Source: an uncultured Lachnospiraceae bacterium (lineage in GTDB: Bacteria > Bacillota > Clostridia > Lachnospirales > Lachnospiraceae). Taken from it: a stretch of DNA of 44,348 bases. Below, piece after piece: positions 15,299 through 24,153 of this stretch (positions are counted from its first letter, which is position 1; each line of letters starts with the position of its first letter). The translations under genes were made by a program, and so were the position numbers. Where the stretch lies: NCBI GenBank assembly GCA_949740535.1, contig CATJHO010000155.1, positions 1-44,348 on the forward strand, given 5' to 3'. Under the pieces are notes generated by a model that saw only the letters and a list, made by a program, of their open reading frames with translations, did not search any database and had not been told where the DNA came from.

Positions 15299-15496
15299 CC
15301 CCAATTAAATCCAACATAAACAAAGCAAGTCAAGTTAAATCAAATTCCCATCCCTCTTTGAAGCAAAACCAATCCAAAAATAATCCATATCGAAGCACAA
15401 AAATTGAAGAATTCTGTATTTTGCACAACTCCATACATAGAAACAAGAAAAAAATCCGTCATTATTGGGCATAATGCAAGAAAGCCCACCGCCTTG

Positions 15497-15525
15497 TTTA
15501 CTCCAAACTTTTATATTGATAGTAT
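15497..15525 (+). promoter_or_regulatory. Promoter of the pentose operon
   Basis: TTTACT (15497-15502), exactly 17 bases, TAGTAT (15520-15525), 40 bases before the first start codon. GTTTACT is shared with the divergent ROK promoter region, in keeping with control by the same repressor. Confidence 0.5.
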
Positions 15526-15564
15526 TAAATTGAAGTTTTTGAACCAAAAAAGGAGTGAAAATCC

Positions 15565-16233
15565 ATGGCAGAAGTCAGTATTTCAGCATTTGCGGCAGAT
15601 ATGTTCCATTTGGAGCGGGATCTGCAGATCATACAACAAAGTGGAGCAGACTTTATACATGTGGATGTAATGGATGGACATTTTGTCCCCCTGTTCGGAT
15701 TCCATCAGCCGCTGATCCGGCAGATGATAAACTTTAATCCCATCTGTGGGGATATCCACCTGATGGCAGAAGTGACACAGTCCATGCTGGAGCAGTTTTT
15801 GAGAATTTCCTGCCGGAAGCTGACTCTGCATGTGGAGTCAACAGAGCCGGATCGGCTGTCCGCCTTTTTGAAGCAGACGGCGCAGGCGGGCATAAGCCCC
15901 GGCCTTGCCATTTCCCCCGGTACGGAGCCAGAGCGGTTACAGCCGTTTCTTCCTTATATAGAGGAAGTCCTTGTTATGAGCTGTGAACCCGGAACGGAGG
16001 GAGCAGTCTTTGAAGAACGTACATATGAAAAAATCCGTACCATCCGCAGGCTGCTGGCAGAAGAAAAACCTCAGGGAAAAATTGCGGTGGACGGCGGATT
16101 GAATGAAGAGCGGGCATTGTCCTGTATCCAAAGCGGTGCGGATCGGGTGATAATAGGCCGGGCATTTTTTACATCAGAAGACAAGAAAGGAGTGGTGGAG
16201 CGTGTTAGGAGAGCATCTGCTGGGAATTTATGA
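15565..16233 (+). CDS. rpe: Ribulose-phosphate 3-epimerase family protein
   Basis: A 222-residue TIM-barrel epimerase that would interconvert D-ribulose-5-P and D-xylulose-5-P, or a related ketose phosphate pair such as allulose-6-P/fructose-6-P. Active-site blocks are VDVMDGHFVP (metal His and catalytic Asp), DIHLMAE, a variant VMSCEPGTEG where the usual form is MTVNPGFGG, and VDGGLNEE with the second catalytic Asp. The C-terminal phosphate-binding GADRVIIGRAFF is intact. The altered loop suggests a sugar-specialised paralogue rather than the housekeeping Rpe. The start is ATG 15565 with AAAGGAGTG. It leads the operon and overlaps the next gene by 32 bases. Confidence 0.85.
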   Translation: MAEVSISAFAADMFHLERDLQIIQQSGADFIHVDVMDGHFVPLFGFHQPLIRQMINFNPICGDIHLMAEVTQSMLEQFLRISCRKLTLHVESTEPDRLSAFLKQTAQAGISPGLAISPGTEPERLQPFLPYIEEVLVMSCEPGTEGAVFEERTYEKIRTIRRLLAEEKPQGKIAVDGGLNEERALSCIQSGADRVIIGRAFFTSEDKKGVVERVRRASAGNL

Positions 16234-17062
16234 GAAGGCGCTGGATGCAGAGGATGACTGGTATCAGCGGATGGAGAAGGCCAGGGAACTGGGATTTGAT
16301 TTTCTGGAAATCAGCATTGACGAGACGGACGAACGTCTTTCCAGAATTTATGGAAGCGATTCAGAGATCTATCAGATACAGGAAGCGGCTCATAAGGCGG
16401 GAATTTACCTTCAATCCATGTGCCTGAGCGTCCACAGACGTTTTCCCTTTGGAAGCGCGGATCCAAAGATTCGGGAAAAAGCGGCGGACATTATGGAGCG
16501 GGCCCTGATATTTGCAGACAAGCTTGGCATCCGCGTGATTCAGCTGGCAGGCTATGACGTGTACTATGAGCCCTCTACCAATGAGAGCAGGAAGCGCTAT
16601 GAGGAGGGCATGGCCTGGGCGGCTTCCCGCGCGGCCAGATATCAGGTGATGCTGGGAACGGAGATTATGGACATTGAGCTTATGAACTGCATCCGCAAGC
16701 ATCTGGTTTATGAGGAGAAAATCGGTTCTCCCTGGTATAAGGTATACCCGGATGTGGGAAATATTTCCGCCTGGGGAATCGATCCCCTGTCGGATCTGGA
16801 GGCGGGAATCCACAGCATTGTGGGTGTCCACCTGAAGGACACGCTCTGCAGAACGGCTGACAGACCAGGCGTATTCCGGGATATTCCTTTCGGGCAGGGC
16901 TGTGTGGACTTTGCGGCCTGTCTTGGGAAGCTGGAGACGCTGGGATATACGGGTCCCTATATGATTGAGATGTGGCACAAGAAGGGACAGGACGACCGGG
17001 CGTTCGTGAGAGAGGCCAAAGCTTTTATAGAAGAACAATATCAAAAAGGAATCGCAAAGTAA
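16202..17062 (+). CDS. ulaE: L-ribulose/L-xylulose-5-phosphate 3-epimerase, UlaE/SgbU type
   Basis: A 286-residue TIM-barrel protein of the AP-endonuclease-2-like superfamily. Its N-terminus (LGIYEKAL, then LGFDFLEISIDETDERLSR) closely follows that of E. coli UlaE/SgbU, which convert L-xylulose-5-P to L-ribulose-5-P. Metal ligands in this fold are Glu/Asp/His; candidates are E in LGTEIMD, D in YPDVGN, H in VGVHLKD and E in YMIEMWH. The start is GTG 16202, nine bases after AAGGAG, inside the end of the preceding gene, so translation is coupled. The next gene is a kinase that would make its substrate. Confidence 0.93.
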   Translation: MLGEHLLGIYEKALDAEDDWYQRMEKARELGFDFLEISIDETDERLSRIYGSDSEIYQIQEAAHKAGIYLQSMCLSVHRRFPFGSADPKIREKAADIMERALIFADKLGIRVIQLAGYDVYYEPSTNESRKRYEEGMAWAASRAARYQVMLGTEIMDIELMNCIRKHLVYEEKIGSPWYKVYPDVGNISAWGIDPLSDLEAGIHSIVGVHLKDTLCRTADRPGVFRDIPFGQGCVDFAACLGKLETLGYTGPYMIEMWHKKGQDDRAFVREAKAFIEEQYQKGIAK

Positions 17063-17079
17063 CAGGAAGGAGCTAAGAT

Positions 17080-18624
17080 ATGAAATATTTTCTGGGACTG
17101 GATAATGGAGGAACAACGACGAAAGCGGCCATCTATGACAAAACCGGCAGGGAAATCTGTGTGGCATCCACAGCCACAAAAATGATGGTTCCTGCTCCCG
17201 GCTTTGTAGAGCGGGATATGGAAGAAATGTGGGAGGCCAACTGCACTGTGATACGAAAAGCGCTGGAGAAAAGCGGGATTTCCCCGGCAGATATTGCAGG
17301 CGTGGGTATCTGCGGTCATGGAAAAGGTCTGTATCTGTGGGGAAAGGACGGACGCCCTGTGCGCAGCGGCATTATTTCCACGGACAACCGGGCCTGGAAG
17401 TATTCTGCCCGCTGGAAAGAGGATGGCACAGAGGAAAAGACATCTAAGCTTGCCTGTCAGAATATCATGGCCTGCCAGCCGGTGGCAATTCTGGCCTGGC
17501 TTCGGGATCATGAGCCGGAATGCATGGATCAAATTGCGTGGATTTTTGAGGCCAAGGATTATGTGCGTTTCCGTCTGACCGGGGAAGCCGGAGCTGAGTA
17601 TGGTGATTCTTCCGGAGCGAATCTGATCAACCTTCATAATAGGGACTACGATCTGGAGCTTTTGAAACTCTTTGGTCTGGAACAGTACCGGGACGCGCTG
17701 CCGCCTTTGTGTGAGGCGGGAAAGATCTGTGGCTGTGTGACAAAAGAGGCGGCGGAAAAATCAGGACTTCTCCAAGGAACTCCGGTGATAGGCGGACTCT
17801 TTGATATTCAGGCCTGTATGCTGGCAGCGGACGTGCTGACCGAAGAGAAACTCTGCATGATTGCGGGAACCTGGAGTGTGGATCTCTATCTTTCGAAGAA
17901 GCCGGTTATGGGGAAAAAACTGCTTCAATATATCCGAAATACCATATTTATACTGCCGGAATATTATCTCATCGAGGTGGGTACGCCTGCCTCTGCCGGA
18001 AACAACGAGTGGTTTATCCGGGAACTTCTGCCGGAAGCGGCGCAAAAGGCCGAGGAGGAAGGCAGAAATATCTATGAGGTCATGAACAGCTGGGTGGAAG
18101 AACTTCCGGCAAAAGAGCTCTGCCCCATATTTATGCCCTACCTCTTTGGAAGCAATGTTCATCCCCATGCAGAGAGCTGTTTTACAGGAATCACAAGTTT
18201 CCATACCCGGAAACATCTGGTGCGGAGCGTCTATGAAGGCATTGCCTTCTCCCACAGGCTGGATCTGGAACATCTTCTGGAATCCCGGCCGGATCGGCCG
18301 AAGGTGATACGTCTCACCGGCGGCGTAGCAAAGTCCAGAGTATGGACGCAGATGTTTGCGGATGTGATGAATATTCCCATTGAAACGGTAGATGTTAATG
18401 AAACGGGAGCCCTGGGCTGTGCCATTGCAGTTGCGGCGGCAGTGGGTGCCTATGACAGTATGGAGGAGGCAGCGGCAGCAATGGGGCGCATTGCGGGAAG
18501 AGTAGAACCGATCCCGGAGCATGTGGAATTATATAATAAAAAATACGAATTATACAGAAAGACAACACAGGCATTGGACAGCGTTTGGGATGCATATCGT
18601 TCGCTGGAGGATACCGGCCTGTGA
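17080..18624 (+). CDS. lyxK: FGGY-family sugar kinase, L-xylulose kinase (LyxK)-like
   Basis: A 514-residue ATP-dependent kinase of the FGGY family. The N-terminal phosphate loop is LGLDNGGTTTKAAIYD, followed by PAPGFVERDMEEMW as in E. coli LyxK, GHGKGLYLWG, a GDSSGANLINL segment, and the C-terminal ATPase half with RLTGGVAKSRVW and NETGALGCAIAVAAAVG. Phosphorylation of L-xylulose gives the substrate of the adjacent UlaE. It is 17 bases downstream of ulaE with AGGAAGGAG. Family specificity varies (xylulose, ribulose, erythritol, glycerol), so the exact sugar rests on the neighbours. Confidence 0.88.
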   Translation: MKYFLGLDNGGTTTKAAIYDKTGREICVASTATKMMVPAPGFVERDMEEMWEANCTVIRKALEKSGISPADIAGVGICGHGKGLYLWGKDGRPVRSGIISTDNRAWKYSARWKEDGTEEKTSKLACQNIMACQPVAILAWLRDHEPECMDQIAWIFEAKDYVRFRLTGEAGAEYGDSSGANLINLHNRDYDLELLKLFGLEQYRDALPPLCEAGKICGCVTKEAAEKSGLLQGTPVIGGLFDIQACMLAADVLTEEKLCMIAGTWSVDLYLSKKPVMGKKLLQYIRNTIFILPEYYLIEVGTPASAGNNEWFIRELLPEAAQKAEEEGRNIYEVMNSWVEELPAKELCPIFMPYLFGSNVHPHAESCFTGITSFHTRKHLVRSVYEGIAFSHRLDLEHLLESRPDRPKVIRLTGGVAKSRVWTQMFADVMNIPIETVDVNETGALGCAIAVAAAVGAYDSMEEAAAAMGRIAGRVEPIPEHVELYNKKYELYRKTTQALDSVWDAYRSLEDTGL

Positions 18625-18652
18625 CCATCTCAAAGGATCGGAGGAGACTTGC

Positions 18653-19513
18653 GTGAATGAGCTGATTGTCAAAATGAGATTTCTGCTTCCCACCTTATCA
18701 AGGACAGAGAAAGCCATTGCCCAGGCGCTGCTGGAGAAGCCGGAGCTTATCTGCATTATGACACTGGCAGAGCTTGCGCGGGAGACGGACAGCAGTGATG
18801 CCTCTGTGGTGCGCTTCTGCAGAAAAATGGGTTATTCCGGCTTCACAGAGATGAAGCAGGCCTTTGTAAATGCATTGAAGGACAGCAGTATTATGACAGT
18901 GGAGGCTATAACAAAAGAGGATTCCGTACTGGACAATCTGCGGAAGGTGTATAAGAGCAATATGCAGACACTGACCGATACGATTCTGCTGGCGGATGGG
19001 GATGCCTATGAGATGGCGGCGCAGGCCCTTTTGAACGCAAAGTCCATACATTTTTTTGGAGCCGGAGATTCAGCGGCTGTGTGTCAGCTGTTTTATTTTA
19101 AGTTCCGAAGGCTTGGTATTCCAGGATCTGCACAGCCGGATGCGGTTATGCAGCTTGTAGAGGCCGGCAATCTGGGCCGGGGAGATGTGGTAGTTGCCGT
19201 TTCCTATGAGGGAAAGTCCCGGACCGTATTAAATGCCATGCGTGTTGCGCGGGAGAAAGGCGCAACCATCATCTGCATTACGAAAATGAGTAAGTCGCCC
19301 TTACTGCGTTTATCGGATATCAATCTTTTTATTGCTACCAGCGATGTGACCACGGGGCGGGACATTGTGGCCCGGAGAGTGGCGGAGCAGATGGTAATTG
19401 ACGCGCTGTATCTGAGTGTTCTTGTCCGCTCGGAAAAAGACTATGACAAGAATTTAAACAGTACATCTAAATTCTTAGAACTGAACAAGGTGCGGGGAAA
19501 AGGATTTAAATGA
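18653..19513 (+). CDS. RpiR-family transcriptional regulator (HTH + SIS)
   Basis: A 286-residue regulator. The N-terminal RpiR helix-turn-helix has LSRTEKAIAQALLEKPELICIMTLAELARETDSSDASVVRFCRKMGYSGFTEMKQ across about residues 10-65. The SIS domain follows, with FGAGDSAAVCQLFYFKFRRLG and VVVAVSYEGKSRTVLNA, which binds a sugar phosphate effector. The start is GTG 18653 with GGAGGAG six bases upstream; the longer frame would overlap the kinase. It lies inside the pentose operon, 28 bases after lyxK and 30 before araD, so it would be co-expressed with its targets. Together with the ROK repressor it gives two-layer control. Confidence 0.93.
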   Translation: MNELIVKMRFLLPTLSRTEKAIAQALLEKPELICIMTLAELARETDSSDASVVRFCRKMGYSGFTEMKQAFVNALKDSSIMTVEAITKEDSVLDNLRKVYKSNMQTLTDTILLADGDAYEMAAQALLNAKSIHFFGAGDSAAVCQLFYFKFRRLGIPGSAQPDAVMQLVEAGNLGRGDVVVAVSYEGKSRTVLNAMRVAREKGATIICITKMSKSPLLRLSDINLFIATSDVTTGRDIVARRVAEQMVIDALYLSVLVRSEKDYDKNLNSTSKFLELNKVRGKGFK

Positions 19514-19543
19514 TAAAACAAAATATGTAGGAGGAGAAAGTCT

Positions 19544-20251
19544 ATGAGTTTGGAGTCATTAAAGCAGGAGGTCTATGAGGCCAACATGGAGCTGGTGGAG
19601 AAGCAGCTGGTTATTTCCACATGGGGAAATGTATCCGGGTATGACGAGGAGAGCGGCTTGATGGTAATCAAGCCCAGCGGCGTGCCCTATTCAGAGCTCA
19701 GGCCGGACCAGATGGTTCCGGTGGATCTGGAAGGAAATGTGGTGGACAGCGATTATGTGCCTTCCACGGATACAGATACCCACATTGAGCTGTATAAGGC
19801 CTTTAAGGATAAAGGAATTAAAGGAATTGTACATACGCATTCCCAGTTTGCAACCATGTGGGCTCAGATGGGAATAAATATTCCCTGTTATGGAACCACC
19901 CACTGTGATTATTTCTTCGGGGATATTCCCTGTACGCGGCTGATGACCTCGGAGGAAATTGAAGAGGCTTATGAGAAAAATACGGGAAAAGTGATTCTGG
20001 AAGAGTTTGTAAAGCGCAGCTGTGTGGAGATGCAGGCGGTATTGGTACACAGCCATGCACCCTTTACCTGGGGAAAGACGCCTCACGCGGCTGTGATGCA
20101 TGCACAGGTGCTGGAGTATATTTCCAAGATGGCGATTTTTGATTATATTGCCACCCAGGGACAGTGCGAGCTCATTAAAGATAACATCAAAATGAAGCAC
20201 TATAACCGCAAATTCGGTCCGGATGCGTACTATGGGCAGCATAAGAAATAA
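19544..20251 (+). CDS. araD: L-ribulose-5-phosphate 4-epimerase (AraD/UlaF/SgbE)
   Basis: A 235-residue class II aldolase-fold epimerase that turns L-ribulose-5-P into D-xylulose-5-P. Landmarks are TWGNVSGYD (substrate loop), KPSGVPYSEL, ST(D)TDTHIELYKAF, the zinc histidines in VHTHSQFATMWA, then YGTTHCDYF and the third metal histidine in VHSHAPFTWGK. Length and motifs match AraD/UlaF. The start is ATG 19544 with AGGAGGAG. It completes the route L-xylulose -> L-xylulose-5-P -> L-ribulose-5-P -> D-xylulose-5-P encoded by this operon. About 260 bases without a gene follow, holding a GCCC/GGGC hairpin and the next promoter. Confidence 0.95.
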   Translation: MSLESLKQEVYEANMELVEKQLVISTWGNVSGYDEESGLMVIKPSGVPYSELRPDQMVPVDLEGNVVDSDYVPSTDTDTHIELYKAFKDKGIKGIVHTHSQFATMWAQMGINIPCYGTTHCDYFFGDIPCTRLMTSEEIEEAYEKNTGKVILEEFVKRSCVEMQAVLVHSHAPFTWGKTPHAAVMHAQVLEYISKMAIFDYIATQGQCELIKDNIKMKHYNRKFGPDAYYGQHKK

Positions 20252-20404
20252 AAAAAGTGGAAAAATGAAATAAAACAGCAAAATAAATTCTTCAAAATGA
20301 AGTGCGGGAAACGGAAAAACTGTGCAATATTACTGAAAATGTGGCTAAATTACACAAAATAAGCCCGCTTAAGAGGGCAGAATAGTTAAAAATGTACGAC
20401 AATA

Positions 20405-20433
20405 TTTACTCCAGCACTTTAAACAGCTAGAAT
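20405..20433 (+). promoter_or_regulatory. Promoter of the sugar ABC operon
   Basis: TTTACT (20405-20410), 17 bases, TAGAAT (20428-20433), about 80 bases before the binding-protein start. The -35 and -10 closely resemble those of the upstream pentose operon (TTTACT...TAGTAT). No clear operator was seen. Confidence 0.5.
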
Positions 20434-20513
20434 GAATTGTAGCAAAAGGAATTCCAAATGCATGCGAACAACAAACTGATTTTAAGAAAACGAAAGTGGA
20501 GGTATTTATATTT

Positions 20514-21590
20514 ATGAAAAAAGTACTTGCGTTAATTCTTTCATTAACCATGATTTGTTCCCTGACAGCCTGCGGCGGCGCTTCGATGGAGGGTGAAAAT
20601 CCTGCGCCTGAGGCAGAGACAGAGGCTCCGGCTGAAGACACAGACGCACAAGAGCCGGCTGAAGATGCAGAACCGGCTTCCGGCGATGCAACCGAGTGGG
20701 TATGGCCTTCCAAGGAAGAGCTTCACGTAGGATATGCACAGGCAGACCTGGCAAGCACCTGGCGTACTGTAGAGAGTGAGGATATGCAGAGAGTGGCAGA
20801 CGAGCGTGGATATAAGATCACAATCGTAAATGCAGAGGGCGATACCGAGCAGCAGATTTCTGACGTAGAGTCTCTCCTGGCACAGGGATGTAACGTAATC
20901 GTAATCACCGCAGTAGACGGCGATGCAATCCAGCCGGCGCTTGACAAGTGTAAGGAAAAAGGCGTTCCGGTTATTATGAAGGCAAGAGGTTCCAATGGAG
21001 TTCCGGGTGTTGACTATGTAACCTTCTTCTCATCTGACTTCGTGGCAGAGGGCCGCTACGCAGGAGAGTGGATTGCCAAAGCATGTGCCGACAAGGAAAC
21101 CATCAAGGTTGCAGAGATTCAGGGTATCCTGGGCGGAACCGATGTACGTGACCGTTCCGGCGGATTCCATGAAGTAGCCGACAAAGAGGGTAATTTTGAT
21201 TTTGTAGTTGAGCAGACAGCAAACTTCTCCCGTACGGAAGCACAGGAGGTTGCAGCAAACGTACTGCAGTCTACCGGCGGAGAAATTGACGCATTCTACT
21301 GCCACAATGACGAGATGGCTCTTGGAGTATCTCTGGCATGCCAGTCCGCAGGACTTAAAGTAAATGAGGATGTATACATTGTAGGTGTAGACGGCATGTA
21401 TGAGACCTTCGATGCAATCAAGGACGGTACCATTTCCGCAACCATTACCTGTACTCCTAAGTTCGCAGAGCAGGTATTTGACGGAATCGAAGCAGGAATG
21501 GCAGGCGAGACACTGGAAACCTTCTATGCAATCGAGGACGTTCCGGTAGATGCAACGAACGTAGAAGAGAATTACGATTTGGGCTTCTAA
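20514..21590 (+). CDS. Sugar ABC transporter substrate-binding lipoprotein (RbsB/XylF family)
   Basis: A 358-residue lipoprotein. The signal peptide has the lipobox LTAC, so Cys20 would be lipidated. A negatively charged linker rich in Glu, Ala and Pro (about residues 25-60) lifts the domain from the membrane. The periplasmic-binding-protein type 1 fold follows: HVGYAQADLASTWR, a DVESLLAQGCNVIVITAVDGDAI block, KARGSNGVPGVDYV, and FYCHNDEMALGVSLA near the end. Such proteins bind pentoses, pentitols or related sugars. The start is ATG 20514; GTGGAGG lies 11 bases upstream. Its own promoter and the hairpin behind it fit the usual higher level of the binding protein. Confidence 0.93.
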   Translation: MKKVLALILSLTMICSLTACGGASMEGENPAPEAETEAPAEDTDAQEPAEDAEPASGDATEWVWPSKEELHVGYAQADLASTWRTVESEDMQRVADERGYKITIVNAEGDTEQQISDVESLLAQGCNVIVITAVDGDAIQPALDKCKEKGVPVIMKARGSNGVPGVDYVTFFSSDFVAEGRYAGEWIAKACADKETIKVAEIQGILGGTDVRDRSGGFHEVADKEGNFDFVVEQTANFSRTEAQEVAANVLQSTGGEIDAFYCHNDEMALGVSLACQSAGLKVNEDVYIVGVDGMYETFDAIKDGTISATITCTPKFAEQVFDGIEAGMAGETLETFYAIEDVPVDATNVEENYDLGF

Positions 21591-21631
21591 GAGCTGATAG
21601 TTGATACGCCTCTGATGAGGAAAAATGAATG

Positions 21632-21662
21632 TAAGAGACTGCTGTGCTGCAGCAGTCTCTTA
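21632..21662 (+). terminator. Intra-operon hairpin after the binding-protein gene
   Basis: TAAGAGACTGCTG (21632-21644) and CAGCAGTCTCTTA (21650-21662) form a perfect 13-bp stem with a five-base loop. No T-run follows, so it more likely stabilises the upstream mRNA or gives partial termination than full termination. Confidence 0.65.
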
Positions 21663-21682
21663 TCGTAAAGAGGAGCGGATGT

Positions 21683-23185
21683 ATGAGCGATAATATATTG
21701 GAAGTACATGGACTGACAAAAGAATTTGCAGGAGTAAGAGCCCTTGATAATATTGAATTTTCCGTGGAAAAGGGTGAAATTCACGCGCTGATGGGAGAGA
21801 ATGGAGCCGGAAAGTCAACGCTCATCAAGATATTAACAGGTCTTTACAAAGCAGACGGCGGTAAGATTATCTTTCAGGGTGAGGAGCGGAAATTTACAAC
21901 CGTATTAAGCGCGCAGAAAGCGGGAATCAGCACCATTTATCAGGAATTGAATATGATTCCGTATCTGACTGTAAGTGAGAATATTTTTCTGGGGCATTAT
22001 CCCTATAATAAGGCAGGAATCGACTGGAAGAAGATGCATGAGGATGCGCAGGCGCTGATAGACGAACTCGGAGTTGATATAGATGTGAAAAAGCAGCTGA
22101 ATAATTACAGCACGGCGAAGCAGCAGATTATTTCGATTATTCGTGCCGTAAACTTCAACAGCAGACTGCTGATTATGGACGAGCCCACATCTTCTCTGGA
22201 TACCAATGAGGTGGAGATTCTGTTTGGAATCATGGATAAGATGAAAGAAAAGGGCGTATCTATGATTTTTATTTCCCATCGTCTGGATGAGGTCTACAAA
22301 AAGTGCGATCGGATTACAGTTTTGAAGGATGGGCACTACATGGGAACCTGGAAGACAGAGGATCTTTCAGAATATGAATTGTTGAAAACAATGCTCGGAA
22401 AGAAAGAGGTAAAGCTTGAGCGGACTCTTCCGATCCGTGATTTCAGTGATAAAGAGGACATCCTGGAAGTGAGGAATCTCATCCGGGTGCCCTATGTAAA
22501 TGATGTAAGCTTCCGAATCAAAAAAGGCGAGATCTTAGGTCTGGCCGGTCTTCTGGGAGCTGGGCGTACCGAGACGGCCCGGATTATCTTTGGCTGTGAT
22601 CATCCGGATTCCGGAGAGATCTTTGTGGAAGGAAAACAGGTAAAGATAAAATCTCCGGAAGACGCAATCCATGCCGGTCTGGCATTCTGTACAGAGAACC
22701 GGCGTGAGGAGGGAATTTTCCCGGATGTGACGGTGCAGAGCAATCTGACTCTCTGCTCTTTGGATCAGCTTTCCAAGGGCGGATTTATCAACGCAAAACA
22801 AAGGAAGCAGCTTTCGGATGATTATATTCAGAAACTGCTGATTAAGACAACCGGCGGAGAACAGCTGATTAAGAATCTGTCAGGAGGAAACCAGCAGAAG
22901 GTAATTCTGTCCCGCTGGATGGCCATTCATCCGAAGCTGATTATTCTGGATGAGCCCACCCGCGGAATCGATGTGGGTGCAAAAGCCGAGATTGAGAAAC
23001 TGATCCATGAGTTTTCCGATAACGGAATCAGTGTGCTCTTTATTTCGTCAGAAATGGCTGAGCTTGTGCGTAACTGCGATCGGATTCTGGTGCTCAGGGA
23101 CGGTAAAGTTATGGGCGAGCTGGCTGGAGAAGAAATTTCTGAGAAGAGTATTATGGAAACCATTGTGACGGGAAAGGAGAAATAA
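21683..23185 (+). CDS. Sugar ABC transporter ATP-binding protein (RbsA/XylG family)
   Basis: A 500-residue protein with two fused ABC domains, as usual for the carbohydrate uptake CUT2 group. The first domain has Walker A GENGAGKST and Walker B LLIMDEPTSSLD with a degenerate signature (YSTAKQQ). The second has the altered Walker A GLLGAGRTE, the signature NLSGGNQQK and LIILDEPTRGIDVGAK. This asymmetry is normal for the family. The start is ATG 21683 with AGAGGAG nine bases upstream. It powers the two permeases that follow at four and eleven bases. Confidence 0.96.
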   Translation: MSDNILEVHGLTKEFAGVRALDNIEFSVEKGEIHALMGENGAGKSTLIKILTGLYKADGGKIIFQGEERKFTTVLSAQKAGISTIYQELNMIPYLTVSENIFLGHYPYNKAGIDWKKMHEDAQALIDELGVDIDVKKQLNNYSTAKQQIISIIRAVNFNSRLLIMDEPTSSLDTNEVEILFGIMDKMKEKGVSMIFISHRLDEVYKKCDRITVLKDGHYMGTWKTEDLSEYELLKTMLGKKEVKLERTLPIRDFSDKEDILEVRNLIRVPYVNDVSFRIKKGEILGLAGLLGAGRTETARIIFGCDHPDSGEIFVEGKQVKIKSPEDAIHAGLAFCTENRREEGIFPDVTVQSNLTLCSLDQLSKGGFINAKQRKQLSDDYIQKLLIKTTGGEQLIKNLSGGNQQKVILSRWMAIHPKLIILDEPTRGIDVGAKAEIEKLIHEFSDNGISVLFISSEMAELVRNCDRILVLRDGKVMGELAGEEISEKSIMETIVTGKEK

Positions 23186-23188
23186 GCG

Positions 23189-24142
23189 ATGACGAAAAAG
23201 AAGGGCATCACACTGGATTTAGCATTTTTTAAAAAGAATATTGCTCTGATTTTATTTCTGGCATTGCTGATTTTTAACATTTTTGCCACAAATAATTTCC
23301 TGAGCTGGATTACCTTTAATAACTTTTTTAAGCAGGTATCAAGAGTATGTCTTGTATCCCTGGGCATGTCGCTTGTGATTGCTACAGGCGGGATCGATAT
23401 ATCGGTAGGTTCGGCCATGGCCCTTGGCTCTGTACTTGCGGCCCTGGGAATTGTGCATGAGTCCCCGCTTCTGATCCTGTTTTCTGTGATTCTGGTTATC
23501 GCATTCGGCTGTCTGGCAGGAACAGCGGTTTCCAAATTTGCGATTCTGCCCATGGTAGCTACGCTGGCGCTGCGGTATGTTATGCGTGGAATGGCAAAGG
23601 GGATCAGCGGCGCGGCCAATGTAACTTACACAGCTCCGAAGCTGACGGCGTTCTTTACACAGCCGGTGATAGGACGTGTTCCGGTCCATTTCTTTATTCT
23701 GGTCATTGCCGTTGTGGTTGTTTATATTCTTGTAAATAAAATGAAGCTGGGAGCAAGAATAGAGGCTTACGGAAATAACCCCGTTGCTGCAAGAAACTGT
23801 GGAATTAATACCGTAAAAATTGTTATTTTCTGCTATGCGGTTACAGGAGCCCTTTCCTGGGCGGCAGGAATGCTGGAGGCAGTTGTGGTGTCCAGCGCCC
23901 ATCCATCCACCATTGGAACGGATATGGAGATTGACGCCATTGCCGCAACGCTCATTGGCGGAACGCCCATTGACGGCGGATATCCCAACATCATCGGAAC
24001 CACCTGCGGCGCATTTCTGCTTCAGCTGATTTCCATGATGTGCAATATGAATAATGTATCTTATCCGGTAACCTTGATGTTGAAAGCCTGCATTGTTCTG
24101 GCGGCTCTTTATTTCCATGGAATTGGAAAACGGTCACGTTAA
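23189..24142 (+). CDS. Sugar ABC transporter permease (RbsC family), first
   Basis: A 317-residue membrane protein with about eight to ten segments. CUT2 permease blocks are clear: SLGMSLVIATGGIDISVGSAM near residue 65, ILPMVATLALRYVMRGMA, GNNPVAARNCGINT and IAATLIGGTPIDGGYPNIIGT, the region that contacts the ATPase. ATG 23189 has AAAGGAG nine bases upstream and follows the ATPase stop by three bases. It would form a heterodimer with the next permease. Confidence 0.95.
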   Translation: MTKKKGITLDLAFFKKNIALILFLALLIFNIFATNNFLSWITFNNFFKQVSRVCLVSLGMSLVIATGGIDISVGSAMALGSVLAALGIVHESPLLILFSVILVIAFGCLAGTAVSKFAILPMVATLALRYVMRGMAKGISGAANVTYTAPKLTAFFTQPVIGRVPVHFFILVIAVVVVYILVNKMKLGARIEAYGNNPVAARNCGINTVKIVIFCYAVTGALSWAAGMLEAVVVSSAHPSTIGTDMEIDAIAATLIGGTPIDGGYPNIIGTTCGAFLLQLISMMCNMNNVSYPVTLMLKACIVLAALYFHGIGKRSR

Positions 24143-24153
24143 GGAGGAAGAAC